A stretch of DNA of 64,000 bases from Saturnia japonica (Eukaryota; Arthropoda; Insecta; Lepidoptera; Saturniidae), in NCBI GenBank assembly GCA_033032175.1, contig CM065324.1, positions 2,790,001 to 2,854,000 of the forward strand. The letters run 5' to 3'. The position numbers were made by a program, and so were the translations under genes. Positions 32,352 through 44,744 of the stretch are shown piece by piece. Every line of letters begins with the position of its first letter. Positions within the stretch are counted from its first letter, which is position 1. The notes below the pieces were generated by a model, which saw nothing but the letters and a program-made list of their open reading frames with translations, had not been told where the DNA came from and searched no databases.

Positions 32352-33650
32352 ATGTACAAATTGAAGTTCAGAGAATGCACTGCGAAATGTCCAGTCGCAA
32401 AGATTCGAGGTCGCACGCTCACTTGTTGTTTATGTTTATTGTTTTTTTTTTAAATATAAAAGCACATACTCACTACTGTGGGTTTGGAGTTTTTGCGCAA
32501 ACTCGATTGGTCGTGTAGTGTTTTTATTATTTTTACCTTACATACTTGTGTCGTTATACCGTATATTTTGTATCTTTGGTGAATTTTGCATGATATAGTT
32601 TAGTTTCTTCATAATTTTTTAATAAAGGGGCCATCGCTTTTCTAGAACGTACTTTGGCTACGGTGTATATAACTAAAAGACATTAGAAAACATAACAACA
32701 TAAAACGACGCACATCGAATTGAAATTAGTAACCCGCATAATGTTGTCATTAAAATAAAGTATTGACAATGCAAATGCTACTGCGAAGAAAAAAAACAGC
32801 GAGGACAATTAAACTGTTGTTTATAAGTTCTATTAATAAATTGCTGATGAACGGTATTATTTAAATAATCTATTAATGTTAAGGTATCACTGTGGTTAGT
32901 TATTATGAGTTACCGTTTTACGAAAATCTAATAATAATAATAATGTGTTTATTTACAAAATACTTAGCCCTAGGTTTACAAAAGTCGATTTAAAACTACC
33001 TACAACACTCTTCTTAATATTGTGGTAGTAATAAGGGTATCACATTATCACACTGTATCAGAGAGGTTTCATTACACAATTATCAGCGTCCTTAAATATT
33101 CAGAGAGAATGTGTTTTTCGTGTGTATGTCGCATTTATAGGTATAGTCCGAGTTTTAAATAGTGCGTACGTGCATGATATGCGAGTATATGTGATGTGTG
33201 AGAAAGAATATGTGTATGCATGCATGTACGTAGGTGTGTGTTTGTGTGTAGACTGTGAGATAGAAGAAAATTTAGCTCTGGCAGATATCCTACTATTTTG
33301 TACCTATGGTAGTTATTACTAATTATACCAATCCTATTACATAGTTATCTGTAACAAAGATACCTAGTTCATTGTAGCATTCAAAACAAGGAAAGCGAAG
33401 GAAAAAAGCAAAATAAAATCGTCACCTAGTTAATTAAATATACAGGCGAGAACAAAAAGATACTGTTCATATAAACGTAGACAGCTGAACAAACAAACAA
33501 AATGGTGGAAGTCATTAAATGTAAAGTCAACATCCCGCTATTGTTTTTAAGACATTTACTTATAGTGTTACCAGATATTGGTAAAATAATGTCATTGCAA
33601 TTCTTATTTATAATTACGAAATATTTTTTATACAACTTATGTTTCAAACA
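32352..33650. other. No gene seen; GT-rich stretch near 33.11-33.26 kb
   Basis: AT-rich, with an interrupted GT-rich tract (GTGTGTATGT and similar) at about 33115-33260. The 66-codon plus-strand ORF over it is low complexity. Confidence 0.5.
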
Positions 33651-33652
33651 AG

Positions 33653-33835
33653 CTTACGTCCCGCCTGACAGGTACGCGGATACAGTACCTTATCAGCGCA
33701 TGCAACATTATCGCGTTGCGTTTGTGGAAGGCCCCGGGTTCCTCACCGCAGGAAAACAACACAAGGTTATTTGACTGCGATCTTCTGTAGGGTGGAGGGG
33801 TATTTTACCAATCCGACTGCCCTAAGTGAATGAAA
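33653..33835 (-). repeat. Dispersed repeat family M, minus-strand copy
   Basis: AACACAAGGTTATTTGACTG, CGATCTTCTGTAGGGTGG and CCAATCCGACTGCCC are the complement of the family M start. CCCGCCTGACAGGTACGCGG lies at the other end. The 90-codon plus-strand ORF through here is a shadow. Confidence 0.5.
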
Positions 33836-33976
33836 TCTCCAAAGGATTTTTTTCCCCTTTTATAGCCTAATTATTGAGAAAGGTTATAAGAATGGATGAA
33901 TCAGCTTTTGAAATACCTACTAAATAAGCTGAAAGCCTTAATTAAGAAAGGAAATACAGTACTTAATGAGATAAAA

Positions 33977-34270
33977 CTAAAACGTTAGCAACTGAGGTGC
34001 GATCTGGCGTGAATATTTGTTCCTATGCACACAATAACAGTTGAATGCTCGGATCTGTAAGCCCCGTGCCCGATCCGTTGGTTTTGAACACGAGCAGAGG
34101 CCGCGGGCATCCATCGACAGGTAAATCTGTACCCGAATCATACCACATACATCATCAGATCGGTCGGGTAAATCTGTGCGTGTATGGCTAGCAATTGGCA
34201 CATCGCCACGCGGATATAGCTTCGCAGTTCGCACAAACACACAAGGGATAGAACCGTTGAACTTTGGCAT
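33977..34270 (-). other. Unidentified GC-richer block with a 97-codon ORF
   Basis: The minus-strand ORF reads MPKFNGSIPCVFVRTAKLYP at its start and includes RTDLPDRSDDVCGM. I recognise no domain and see no second copy in the window. The block is clearly GC-richer than its AT-rich surroundings, and TAAATCTGT occurs twice within it. It could be a retroelement piece or an old exon. There is no evidence that it is expressed. Confidence 0.25.
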
Positions 34271-36690
34271 AACCGCCGACGATTATACAAAACCTCAGTG
34301 AATCTAACTCAATAGATCTTCTCTGCGAGTGACTTGTGACTTATAGTCAAGAATAAAACCTTTAGAGATTAAATAATACTTAATTAATAAAAATTAAAAA
34401 TAAAATTATTTCAATTTCAATAAACGTACTTGTATATTTTTCCATTTGTTTTATTCCTGTTTGAAAAAAAATAGTGAAAACAGTTGCAGAACATTTATTA
34501 TCATTTTGGGGGAAATCAAATATGAATATGGGGAAAATACAGAAACTCGATTTAGCAACCATGGCCACGAGTCGCCTTTAAAGCAGTGAGTTCGCATTAC
34601 TTATATTTCCCCCCAATGCCGCAGCCCTTCGTGTCCAACCACACAATTTTACCTATAGGTCCATTTCTACTGCACCGCACCACCAATCTTTTTATGGTTA
34701 CCACACCACGGACCACATACAATTTTTATTTTTATTTTTGTTGACGCGGTGATTTATAGCTGTGCTAGGACCCGACAGATGGCATTGTAGTCGTTATTAA
34801 AAAAATGATATTTATAGAACAAAATGACAACCCTTGAACAAAATATAAATATTAGTTTCGAGCCAAAAAAGAAAATTACAAAATCTGAACCCGATAGATG
34901 ACGCTGTTGGTCAGGTTATTATTAACTATCGGAAAGGTCAGAACGTCTGTCGTGGCTGCTAATTATTCTATGATAATGATCGTACTGAAATTAGTTTTAC
35001 GAGATCAACTCATGCGCATCGTGTAAGATGACTCTGCCAATCACAGTTTTCAGAGCATGACACTTGCGTAAGCACCGTAAATAATGATACATTTCTAATG
35101 TACACGTTATTGAAACATAGGCATCTATCTCACTATAAATCATACAAGTTAATATACCGTGAAGATTAATAAATATGAATATCTTCATATATGGTTTTAC
35201 ATAACTGCATACGGTAACGGCATATGTCATGCGCGTACGCAGTAAAATGGGATTGTACGCTGATTTCAACATCGTTTTATATCATATTTGATTGTTTCCT
35301 TATTTTGGATTTTGTCTATATTATATGTTGTTATAACAATGGACGTATACTTCGATGTGATTTTATTATGTAGCGGAAACGGCGCGTCGCGGCGCGGCGG
35401 TACTGTTTGAAAGCGAAAAATATGACCTACGGAATTATTACGGAATCATTCCTCAATTAATAAGTTATAAGAATTAGTAAATTTGTTTTATAAGTAAATT
35501 TTTCTTTTACTGTTTCTCAACCGATTTTCATGAAATTTTGTACACGGAAAGTAAATGTTATTCCATAATTTATAAGGCAAATAAATTACTGCGTAGTGAA
35601 CGGGTGCAAAGTTATGAGAAGAAGTTACAAAGAAATACATTATGTATTTTATCGCTTTTTATAGTCTACACAACACTTCAGGAGATACCAAGGGATATGG
35701 CTATATTAGGAGATAGGTTGTTATCTTAAAATCGATCACGCGAGCAAAACCGGTGACGTAAAACCAATACAATTTATTTATGGAAATTAATACAATGGGG
35801 AAACAAAACTGTTTAGCAAATTAACCGTGGTGTTTACATTATGCATAATAATTATAACTGTAATATAAATATTCAATTAGCGCAATCGGACATTCGGTAA
35901 AAGAGTAGAATACATATTTAATATAAATAATATCAAAATAAAAAAAAGCCTTTTATTTCCAGCAGATTACAAAATGAATTTTGATTGATATATAACAGTG
36001 TTTTTAAGTATTAATTTAATTGATTAGTAATTACTTGATTTTCTCTTAGTGATTATTAATAATACTTTTTTTAACATTAAATTAATCTGCAAGAACAGAA
36101 TAGTGAATGCTAGAATAGTATTATAAGTGTGAGCCCAGCTGAAAACCAGCGCTATCGCATTTTGCCATAGCACATGCTGAGCATGGAATATTTTCGATGT
36201 TGAATGCGGCATTTGCTGTGCCCGTTGCAATATTATTTCGTGTTTGAAATTATGTTCGTGTATTCAACATCTAAAAATTAAGCTTTCTTTCTTTGCAAAC
36301 AGTACAATACAATCTATACTATAGATATAGTATAAATAGATAGATATACATAGCATAAAATGAAGACGCTTAGATCTTTTAAACTACGAAAAGGATTTTA
36401 TTGCGATTTTCACAAACATTTAGCGATTTTTTTACGGAAGGTTTATATAGAGAGTACATTCCAATTAAGTTTTTATATAATAGAGAAAATTGAATTATTT
36501 GTAATAAAGTCGTCATAAAATAAATTTCAGGCGCTTACATGGCTTACGCTTGCTAAACCTTATAAGATACATCAAAATAATGTTCTAAAGAATTGTATTT
36601 CTTCAAAAAGCCTAGAGAAGAGTTTGCGATCGCATATGTCTATTTCCTACGGTTGACTCACAGTAACAGTAACAGTTATTTTCGTGTCTT
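34271..36690. other. No gene seen; partial Helitron-like traces
   Basis: About 2.4 kb, mostly AT-rich. ACCGATTTTCATGAAATTTTG at 35521-35541 matches the body of Helitron family E, and a GC cluster GGCGCGTCGCGGCGCGGCGG lies at 35381-35400. Short ORFs show no domain. Confidence 0.45.
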
Positions 36691-36691
36691 G

Positions 36692-37360
36692 TGTTAGGAT
36701 ATGTTATATTATTGTGTTTATGTGTTTATGATAAAATAGATCGATACGGATAATATTATAGAGAAATGTTAGCGACTACGCTACATTATAAGTTGCATGT
36801 TATGTATTAAGTTGTATATAAATGTTTATGTATTGTGTGTTACAAATATGGAAATAGAACTAATATAGAATAGATAAATGCATAGAATAAGTCAATAGAG
36901 TAAGAATATCCAATGTTATAGAAACTTTACGAACAGAAAGCGGTGATGCCGCCCGTAAATTGCATTGTTTTTGGTTTATGTACGGAATATGTACTTGATG
37001 TATATAATATGTGAATGCTTAATGGATAGGTAATACGACAAGGAATATTTTGCCATATAACATGTATACACAATGTATATAAAGAAAGATATATAGAGCG
37101 ATTAACAGGGCGACCTAAGTGAAAACTAAAATTAAAACACGAATTAAAGCGGGGCTCTCTTTGCGGTCACTCTTCGAACTACTTAAGCTCGAAGAGGCGC
37201 CGTATGGGGCACTGCGCAATTCAATGAGTACAAGTAACAACAAGAAGAAAGCTTTGGTCGTCCTGCGAACAATTAATTAAAGATTTCGACTTTCATTGAA
37301 GACCCGGCACCTCAAGCGGTCGTGCTTTATTGCACCCCCCGGACCCCCTCGCTACTAACA
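36692..37360 (+). repeat. Candidate solo LTR of an LTR retrotransposon
   Basis: A 669-bp block starts TGTTAG and ends CTAACA, giving the TG...CA ends and 6-bp inverted termini typical of LTRs. It contains a TATA-like TATATAAAG at 37076-37084 and a GC-richer distal part with AAGAGGCGCCGTATGGGGC. The 5-bp flanks TCTTG and TCGCG do not match, so there is no target duplication. Strand is inferred from the TATA and GC layout. No partner LTR or coding part was found. Confidence 0.5.
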
Positions 37361-37495
37361 TCGCGTCCCACTGGCATCCATACGGCGTCTACGAGACGGG
37401 CATCCGGCGCAACAAAACGCCCGTCCAAACCGGGGAAGCGTCACCCCCCCCCCCCTCACGCAGAGGGGAAGTGACGCGTACCCAACAGTAACCGT
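37361..37495 (+). other. GC-rich block after the LTR candidate, with a C tract
   Basis: CGTCCCACTGGCATCC, CGTCTACGAGACGGGC and a C run at 37445-37456. This could be leftover internal sequence of the retrotransposon (leader region) if the LTR is a 5' LTR. No gag reading is visible. Confidence 0.3.
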
Positions 37496-37784
37496 TTTTA
37501 TCTTCAACATAATAATTTCAAATATTACGTTATTTGCGAAACTATTTTCTTTAATTAAGTATTAATCTTTATCCAGATAAGTTTGTTACTTAACTTGGGC
37601 ATTTAATGTAGATTAAGACTGTTCTTTACAGTTTTTCATTTAAATGAATACCGTAGAAGATATCACGAATTCAAAATTATTCGCGATCAAAGAAATCCTA
37701 CCTAAAAAAACCTTTGATAAATTACGCGACGCGAGCTAAGTGCACAATTCGTAATTATGAAGTTACATAACATACCATCACGCC

Positions 37785-37985
37785 TGTATCACCGAAGTGT
37801 TAGGCAGAGGTGTACTGGGTAATAGGGGGCGAGCCTATTGCCATTAATCGGACACAAAACCAAACTCGCGAGTTGCTATTAATGATTTCATAGAAAAACC
37901 CAATAACACATTGCTCGATCTGGGAATCAAATCTAGGACCTCGAGCATAGCAGTCGCGTTTATGACCACTAGGTTAGAGGCAGTC
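37785..37985 (-). repeat. tRNA-derived SINE family S2
   Basis: On the minus strand, an A-box-like CCTAGTGGTCATA (complement of 37961-37973) is followed by a B-box-like GATTTGATTCCCA (about 37921-37933), then GAGCAATGTGTTATTGGG and the body GGCAATAGGCTCGCCCCC. The end is GATACAGGCGTGATGG. A body-only copy is at 56.44 kb. The tRNA-like head is well preserved. Confidence 0.7.
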
Positions 37986-38009
37986 ATGAAATTATGATCT
38001 ATCAATATT

Positions 38010-38054
38010 ACATTTTGTAAATTGTACCCATGCGAAGCTAGGGCGGGTCGCTAG
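38010..38054 (+). mobile_element. Helitron-like terminus abutting family B
   Basis: CCCATGCGAAGCTAGGGCGGG then TCG and CTAG at 38051-38054, with T next. The following element starts at once, so two Helitron-like elements lie end to start. Confidence 0.45.
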
Positions 38055-38055
38055 T

Positions 38056-38592
38056 ACTATAATAATATAATAAAGCGGAAAAGCTTTTTTGTTTGTTACA
38101 CACGCTAATCTCTGGAACTACCAGCCAGATTCGATTTTTTTTTTATAGCCAGACTCACGTTGAATAGTATGGGCTATCTAACATTAGACTAAAACTCTCA
38201 GGTAACTTTAAATATTGTTTTAGTTAAGTAAGTCCGAAGTGGAAGTCCTCCTGAACTGCTTTATCCGCGTGCACTGACGTAATGTTTATTGATACGTAAA
38301 TACAATATTCCGCAAAAATATTGGTTCTTAGTATATCTAAAATAAAGTCCGCCATAGCATATGCCTATCTCTTATACATAAGCCACAATAAGGTATTTTG
38401 CGATTTTTTGTTTAAGATTATAATTTATTAACCTTATTTTTAGGCATTGCATACTAATAGATAATGAGATAGTGATAATAGAAAATAATTTATACTTGCG
38501 AGAAGTGAGAAAAATTATGATAGGCTACGAGTGCTTTGGCGGCGCGGTATTTGTCAGATAAAAACATGGTCGAAACCGTGGGACACAGCTAG
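38056..38592 (+). mobile_element. Helitron-like element, family B copy 3
   Basis: Starts ACTATAATAATATAATAAAG (one change from the TCTATA start of copy 1), then GCGGAAAAGC and CTCTGGAACTACCAGCC. It ends ACATGGTCGAAACCGTGGGAC, then ACAG and CTAG at 38589-38592 with T outside. Length is 537 bp. Copies 1 and 2 lie at 3.72 and 8.45 kb. Confidence 0.6.
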
Positions 38593-38719
38593 TTATACTT
38601 AGAAATAGACTTCATATTATTTCATGATGTGATAACGCGCACTGTAGTGACCGCAACATTGCGGTTAAACCAAATCAGAAATGGCGAACCTTTTCTCAAA
38701 CTGTAGGCCTAAGAACAAA

Positions 38720-38990
38720 TAATTTTCAAATTCTTTATTCAGTTTAGACCCTAAGAAGGCACTTATAAACGTCAAAATACTACTACATTACTACCGGTTC
38801 GGAAAACATCCCAGTCATCGAGAAGAACCGGCAAGAAACTCGATCGGGTTTATCTTTTTTTCAACTGCACGTACAATAAATAGTATTAATATAATATAAT
38901 ACAATAATAATAACCATATAATTTAGTGGATGCACAGAGAGGGAGTCACTTCCAGGCATCACTATCATTCTATTCAATTCATTTTTTTTA
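38720..38990 (-). pseudogene. LINE 3' end (same family as 57.66 and 60.26 kb)
   Basis: Minus-strand reading gives NDSDAWK then a stop (complement at 38946-38948), the last residues of the ORF2 seen better at 57.87 kb. The 3' UTR follows, with CGATCGAGTTTCTTGCCGG and an end AACTGAATAAAG. It is a 5'-truncated insertion holding only a few codons. Confidence 0.65.
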
Positions 38991-39084
38991 TGAATAGATC
39001 ATCAACCACGAATATATATATGAAAACTTATACAATATGTATAATAAAAATAAAATTAGGACATTAAATGTATCAGAACATTCA

Positions 39085-39280
39085 TCACCATCATCAGCCT
39101 TTAGAAGTCCGCTGATGGATATAGTTCACTCCCAAGGTTCACCATCCGATCCGATCTCCGGCTTTCCGCATCCAGTCACTTCCAGCAGCATTTCGCAAGT
39201 CGTCGCTCCATCTAGTTTGAGGGCATTCTACACTTCGTTTGCCAAGACGTGGCCTCCATTCAAGAAATCTTCAGAACATT
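39085..39280 (-). pseudogene. RTE-type LINE ORF2 C-terminal fragment
   Basis: Minus-strand translation gives FLEWRPRLGKRSVECPQTRW, SDDLRNAAGSDWMRKAGDR and IGW, then a stop. It is the same C-terminal region as the RTE fragment at 16.0-16.3 kb but a different subfamily. ATCATCATCAG lies at the 3' side, as in related elements. The plus-strand 81-codon ORF over it is a shadow. Confidence 0.7.
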
Positions 39281-39420
39281 AAAAAAGTTACCAATTATAA
39301 ACCTAATAAATATTCCCTAAGCTAATACCTGTTCTATGCGTCGCTAACAAAATGCAAAGTGTGAGTAAAATAATTGATTAACCCATTGTAAGCTTAAGCA
39401 ATAAGATAAATTCTTTTATC

Positions 39421-39676
39421 TATACCAATATTATAAAGAGGAAAGATTTGATTTTTTGTTTGTAATAGATAAACTCAATTTTTTATACCTTGTGTAAAAC
39501 TAATGACATTTTTGGGAGGAATCAATTAATTTTTCAAATTATAATATAGCCTATGTTACACGCTGATACTGTAGCTTTATATTGGTGAAAGAATTGTTAA
39601 AATCGGTCCAGTAATTTTTGAGTTTATCCATTACAAAGAAAAAAATCAAATCTTACCTCTTTATAACATTGGTATA
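39421..39676. mobile_element. MITE with ~58-bp terminal inverted repeats
   Basis: The left arm 39421-39478 (TATACCAATATTATAAAGAG...) pairs with the reverse complement of 39618-39676, with only a few mismatches. The pattern fits an element TACCAAT...ATTGGTA with TA duplicated at each side, pointing to Tc1/mariner, though the duplication cannot be separated from the palindromic end. The interior has no coding sequence. Confidence 0.8.
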
Positions 39677-40334
39677 GCATACTAAAAAATGTTACAATTT
39701 AGAGGTTACTATAGATCCTTAATTTAAAGTCACATTTACATTCAAGCGTTATAAATCATTTCTTCTCTTTCTTATCAAAAATTTTGCCTCTAAATTCTAA
39801 TTATTTTGCAACAGGGTCAAACAACCAACCAAACAACAAGGTGAAATAACAACAACTTCAACGCGCATAAAGGTTACACGAACATTTCCTTTAATTTAAG
39901 TATTTTTGATTTATTAAAAAATATTATTTTGTTATTGTGATATTTCCTTCCGAATAAAGATCTCAGTTATTTACAAGTCGTGCCTAAAGAAGTTTTACTT
40001 TAAAAAAAAAACGTTTTAGCCCTATTTGAATTTTTAAACTAAATATACATTTATCCGGTAAATTGTTGTCGTGTTCCAAATGTTTGTCACCCCTGGATTA
40101 GATTATGTATTGTATCGAGCCGTACACACACACATGCGGGTATTTCCAATATGTTCAGTACATTTAGTCGCATTTTCTCACTAATATCATGTTTCGAAAT
40201 CTTACATCTACAACCTGTTTACCTGAAGCTACGATAATATTGTGTTTGTTATGAATAAACCAGGAGGCATAGTGTAACTGATAAATATGTATTTGGATTA
40301 TTTTTTGTTTAATTTCACTTCATTCCACTATATA
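39677..40334. other. No gene seen
   Basis: AT-rich, with a short ACACACACACAC tract at about 40122-40134. Confidence 0.5.
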
Positions 40335-40827
40335 TCTATACAATTAATAAAATTGAAATGTCTGTTTGTAATGTCTAAATAACAGTTTTTTACTAACACT
40401 ATTTTTTAAATTTTTGTCTGCTTGTTCCGGGTAATCTTCGAAACGGTTGAACCGATTTTGACGGGACTTTATACAGATAGCTGGTGTTAATAAGGGGTAA
40501 CTAAAGCTATTTTTATTTTAGATAAAAAAATTGAGCTCCTTGCATACAAAAAAATCTAGTCATACTGAATGTTTTTTTTTCGGCCGCTTAAATAGCTTAA
40601 ACTGAGTAAACAACATTGAGATATATCAAATTAATGTACCACATAATTGTAGACATTAAAAAGACTCACAAAAAAGTCGCGAGTATGTCTATCTTCTAAC
40701 TTCGAATGAGCACCCACAATAAACATTTTTGTCTTTAAAATAGCCGGAAGCGGGGAACAAGATTCGCGCGTGTGTCCAATCGATGACATTCTGTAGTCCA
40801 CGTGAGCGAAGCCACCGGCACAGCTAA
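40335..40827 (+). mobile_element. Helitron-like non-autonomous element, family C, both ends present
   Basis: Starts TCTATACAATTAATAAAATTG with A outside and ends CACGTGAGCGAAGCCACCGG, CACAG and CTAA (40824-40827) with T outside, an allowed CTRR end. It is 493 bp and co-linear with 53197-53657, sharing TTTTGACGGGACTTTA and GACATTCTGTAGTCCACG. No RepHel coding. Confidence 0.7.
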
Positions 40828-42804
40828 TTTAAAATACATTATATAGATAGTTACTTTTTTATAAGTATATAACTTAAAAGCAATTTCTAGACAATACAAA
40901 AATGTCCATACGTGTAATATGCATCCTAAATGTTACCACATCAAACTTTATAATACAAACACGGAATTTCATCAATTTCGGTTGAGTATTTCTTACGTGA
41001 TTGGCGTACAAGCTAACCAGCTAGACAGACATAAATTTCTAAATCTGTCAAAATGTATTCTCTCCATGATTCTAAATTCCCCCCGTGGTATTTTCCCAAA
41101 CATCTTTAATTTACAGATTTACAGATTTTATCATAAGTATAGACATATATGTATATAGAACATTATAATATTAAATGTTAATTAACGTCTCTAAAGCTTT
41201 AAGGTTATAGGAATTACATTAGACATGCCTTATTAACCATCTCTGCTTAACACCGAACGCAATCATCAAACTGCAACACGGTCAACGTGATCTAAACAAG
41301 CCAATCCCCAGTCCAAACAGGATGGATCGACCACAAGGGCAATCCATACAATTGTCACCATCCTCCCAGACCCCTCGCCTTCCTTGTACAAACCACCAAC
41401 CTTATATCGAATACAATAAGTACCAATCTCCCTTGACGTAACGGTGATGACTAGGTTAATCTGAAACCGGATGCCAAATTGATTTGAAGGATTGTTTTGT
41501 ATTAATGGCTAGATTTTAGTCGTGGTTTTGCCCATACCCAACGCAATATAATAATTTCAAACAGCGAGCAAAGCAGCACTTTCTTTAAGCTGACTTACGA
41601 TTATTTATTCTACACACAGAGTACATTTGTATATAGGAGAACATAAGAAGCGTTTTCAAAGAGGAAGGAATCTGTGAAACCACACTATCTTACTACGCGA
41701 TTCGCATGCAACTTCAGTAAAAAAAATACGATCGGAAAAAACAATAACATGTGCAAATTGTAAATGTATTTTTATTCAAACTAATTAAAAATAAACCTCT
41801 ATTTTGTAAAAAAATTAACGAACAATAGAAACGGAAATTATATGAATGAAAAATAAATTGTGCAGGAAGGAGTGCTAGAATTTTTAATGTTCCTGCTTAG
41901 ATTCATTTACGAGACTTGTTTGTATTGCGTTTAAATTTTTTTATGGTATAGGTATGTAACTATGTGTGTATATAATGTGTAAAATACAACCAAAACATAT
42001 ATTGTAAGTAAATTTTAATTTTGTGTTTGTAATGAAAATACATTTTTTATATATGTATTAGCCTATGTTTTCGTTGCAGTAGTACATAGTAGAAGTCTAT
42101 ATTACCCAGGACAATTACATAGGCAAATAATTTTCCAAATCAATAATCATAAAGCGATTTAAGTTAAACACAATTTGAAACTATGATGAGTCAGTTGATA
42201 TTGCGTTTGGAAAACAACAGCTACTGTGTTTACATACTTTAGGAAAGAGCTTGAGATATTTAAGAAACTATAGGTATATTACTTTTTGTGATCGCACGCT
42301 TTGGTAGTAGTACTATATAGTAGGGACGTAATAGAAACGTGATTAGGGTTGCTAACTTTAGTACGTAGGCGATGAATATAACTTCACTTAAATAACGTGT
42401 GTTCACTTATACTTCTGCCTGAAAGTTTAACCGTACTATTAAGGGGGACAATTATTGATGCCCTGCACACATCTTTCGCGGGATGCATCCTGTAAAAGCG
42501 GGACGTACGCTACTATAAATTACTAGGTACTACTAATATACTAAGTACTATAAATTGCATAAAAATACGAAATAAATAAACAATAATTATGTTATCTCCA
42601 TGAGCGAAGCCGCAGAGTGAACTACATATTTATGTGTAGTAACATATTATTTCAATAAACAAGCGCACTTGCCTGAAATGGGTAATAAATATGCGACCTT
42701 CGGACTTCGGCGCAGTTTTATAATGTATGACGTAAGTTAGCTGAAACATACCGTTTTAAAAATATACTAGTTTATTCTAGCGGCGTCACCCACATTTTTA
42801 AAAA
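40828..42804. other. No gene seen
   Basis: AT-rich. A 79-codon plus-strand ORF (40919-41158) shows no domain. A mildly GC-richer part at 41.28-41.46 kb has no recognised content. Confidence 0.45.
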
Positions 42805-43000
42805 GTGACGTCACTGTGCCTGTTAGCACAGTGCAATCCGAAGACAACGGCGACCATCGAATGATAACCAATCCATGGACGGCCGCCGTTGCATGACTCT
42901 CGACATCTAGACACACTGGCTGATCTCGAAACGCGACAATACAAAAGAAAATCTATGGGACGGGATTATCACAGTGTGCATGTTCCTACCAAGCTTCAAA
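42805..43000 (+). repeat. Dispersed repeat family K
   Basis: CTGTGCCTGTTAGCACAGTG, CAATCCGAAGACAACGGCGA and CACTGGCTGATCTCGAAACG, then ACAAAAGAAAATC, follow the order of the 18.66-kb copy. The 62-codon ORF over its distal part is a shadow. Confidence 0.5.
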
Positions 43001-44744
43001 AAGCATCATACACTTATCACGCAGGTGATAGACGCGTTATTATGGAAAAGAAAAAACGACAGCGCCAGTTATCCTAACCGTTGCTGGGTTGCTGCTAAAC
43101 TCGCACAAATATAAATGAAAAACTACTAACAAAACATAAATGACTGTTGAAAGTTAATGCGAAATGCAGAGGTGGACTAAGGAAGATCGGAAGGGCCGTA
43201 ATAATAATTATTATAATTTATTGGAACTAAAATCATGCCACAAATAAAACAAAATGCAAGATATTAGCCGCTATAGTGAAGACTGTGTATGTAAGCGAAA
43301 GTTAAAATACACGTTTTCCTAATTTTCTTAATATAAAGTCAAGCCTTTTGATGATCTTGCAAGGCACATTATGATAAACCTTGGGGCGTTTAATAGACTT
43401 TGAAATGACTGCGATTTACCCTTGTAGCACCTATTTATTTGTTTATATATTTTTAATCACTCTAACACTCAAATTTAACGCTTGTTTCAAATCGTGGCTG
43501 TCTCTCGGTACCTATATCTTGTTTATTTAAAATGTATCAATCAATATCGAATAAAATACAAAAAATATTGCGTCAAATATAAAGTCTTTAAAATAACAAA
43601 CCTCATGAATCTTTATAATTCTGGATGTCTCTATAATACAAAATTTAATGAACCCATACAATAGAGTGAAATAAACCACAAAATATATATACATACTTGA
43701 ACCATGTTAGAAGGATACCCATCGTGTCGGAGGGATCCGTTGTCGGTAACAACACCGGTTTACTTGACCGCGATATCTGATGCGATAGGATCAGTTTTTT
43801 TTACAATACCTTTTATGTTATCTTCACTCCTTAACAAATATATTTTTAGCAAAGGATAATAATACCTCTTACTTTTTTGAGAATAAGTTTGAATTTATTT
43901 CAATGACAATGAAGATACATTTAAGCAAGAAGTAGCATTTCTTTCGTGTTACAAAAAAAAATATCCCGGGTGCCAAAAACATGATGAAGTTGTTAACCCA
44001 TCAATGATAATAAAGACGAGTTTTTGGGGGATCTAAAGTTGCCATGTAGTGGTATTTATTTAAATTCATTAGCATAGATTCTTTATCCCTGTATAATGTA
44101 ATATTTATGGTATTTTTCGTGATAGTTTGGTTGTTGTGCATACGTGTGAAGTGAATTGTAAATGTAAACTGGAAACATGCATTATGAGTTATGTCACAAA
44201 AACTCCTTAGTTAATTCTGACAAGGGATTCTCATCTTATCAAAACACCCCATTTTGTTCATTAGAAAATTTTACGAAGGCTTAAAAAATCATTGACACTG
44301 GCAAGTGCTTTTTGCGGCGCCAAAACAAGAAAATATTAAAGACAATCCATTTTACTGACTGTTTAAAAGCTTTTTTAAATTGTTTAAAAATAATATAACG
44401 GTATATAAATAAAACTAGATACACCGTACTAAATCACTAATACGTAGTTTATATAATTAACCTTGTGATGTTATCGCAAACCAGTCACGCCCAAGTGCTC
44501 TACCATCCCGAAAATCTATGACGCAAACAGAGTTACGCTATGCTCTAAAGTCTAATCGATCATCCCAATCGCATTTAATTTACCTCATTGGTAACATCCG
44601 TACTGAACAACCGGATAGAACTTACCAGACGAATTCGCTTTTCGTGGCTGGCTAATTGATAGTATAATCTTCACATTTCCTATGATCTTAAGTACCTATT
44701 GTTTTCTGATATACACTTCTAAATATATTTACTTATACATAATT
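43001..44744. other. No gene seen
   Basis: About 1.7 kb of AT-rich DNA. No repeat recognised; short ORFs are low complexity. Confidence 0.45.

Noticed and set aside
33115..33322. 66-codon plus-strand ORF
   Set aside because: It is a translation of a GT-rich simple repeat.
37921..37985. tRNA gene on the minus strand
   Set aside because: The head is tRNA-like, but it is followed by the S2 SINE body that recurs at 56.4 kb.
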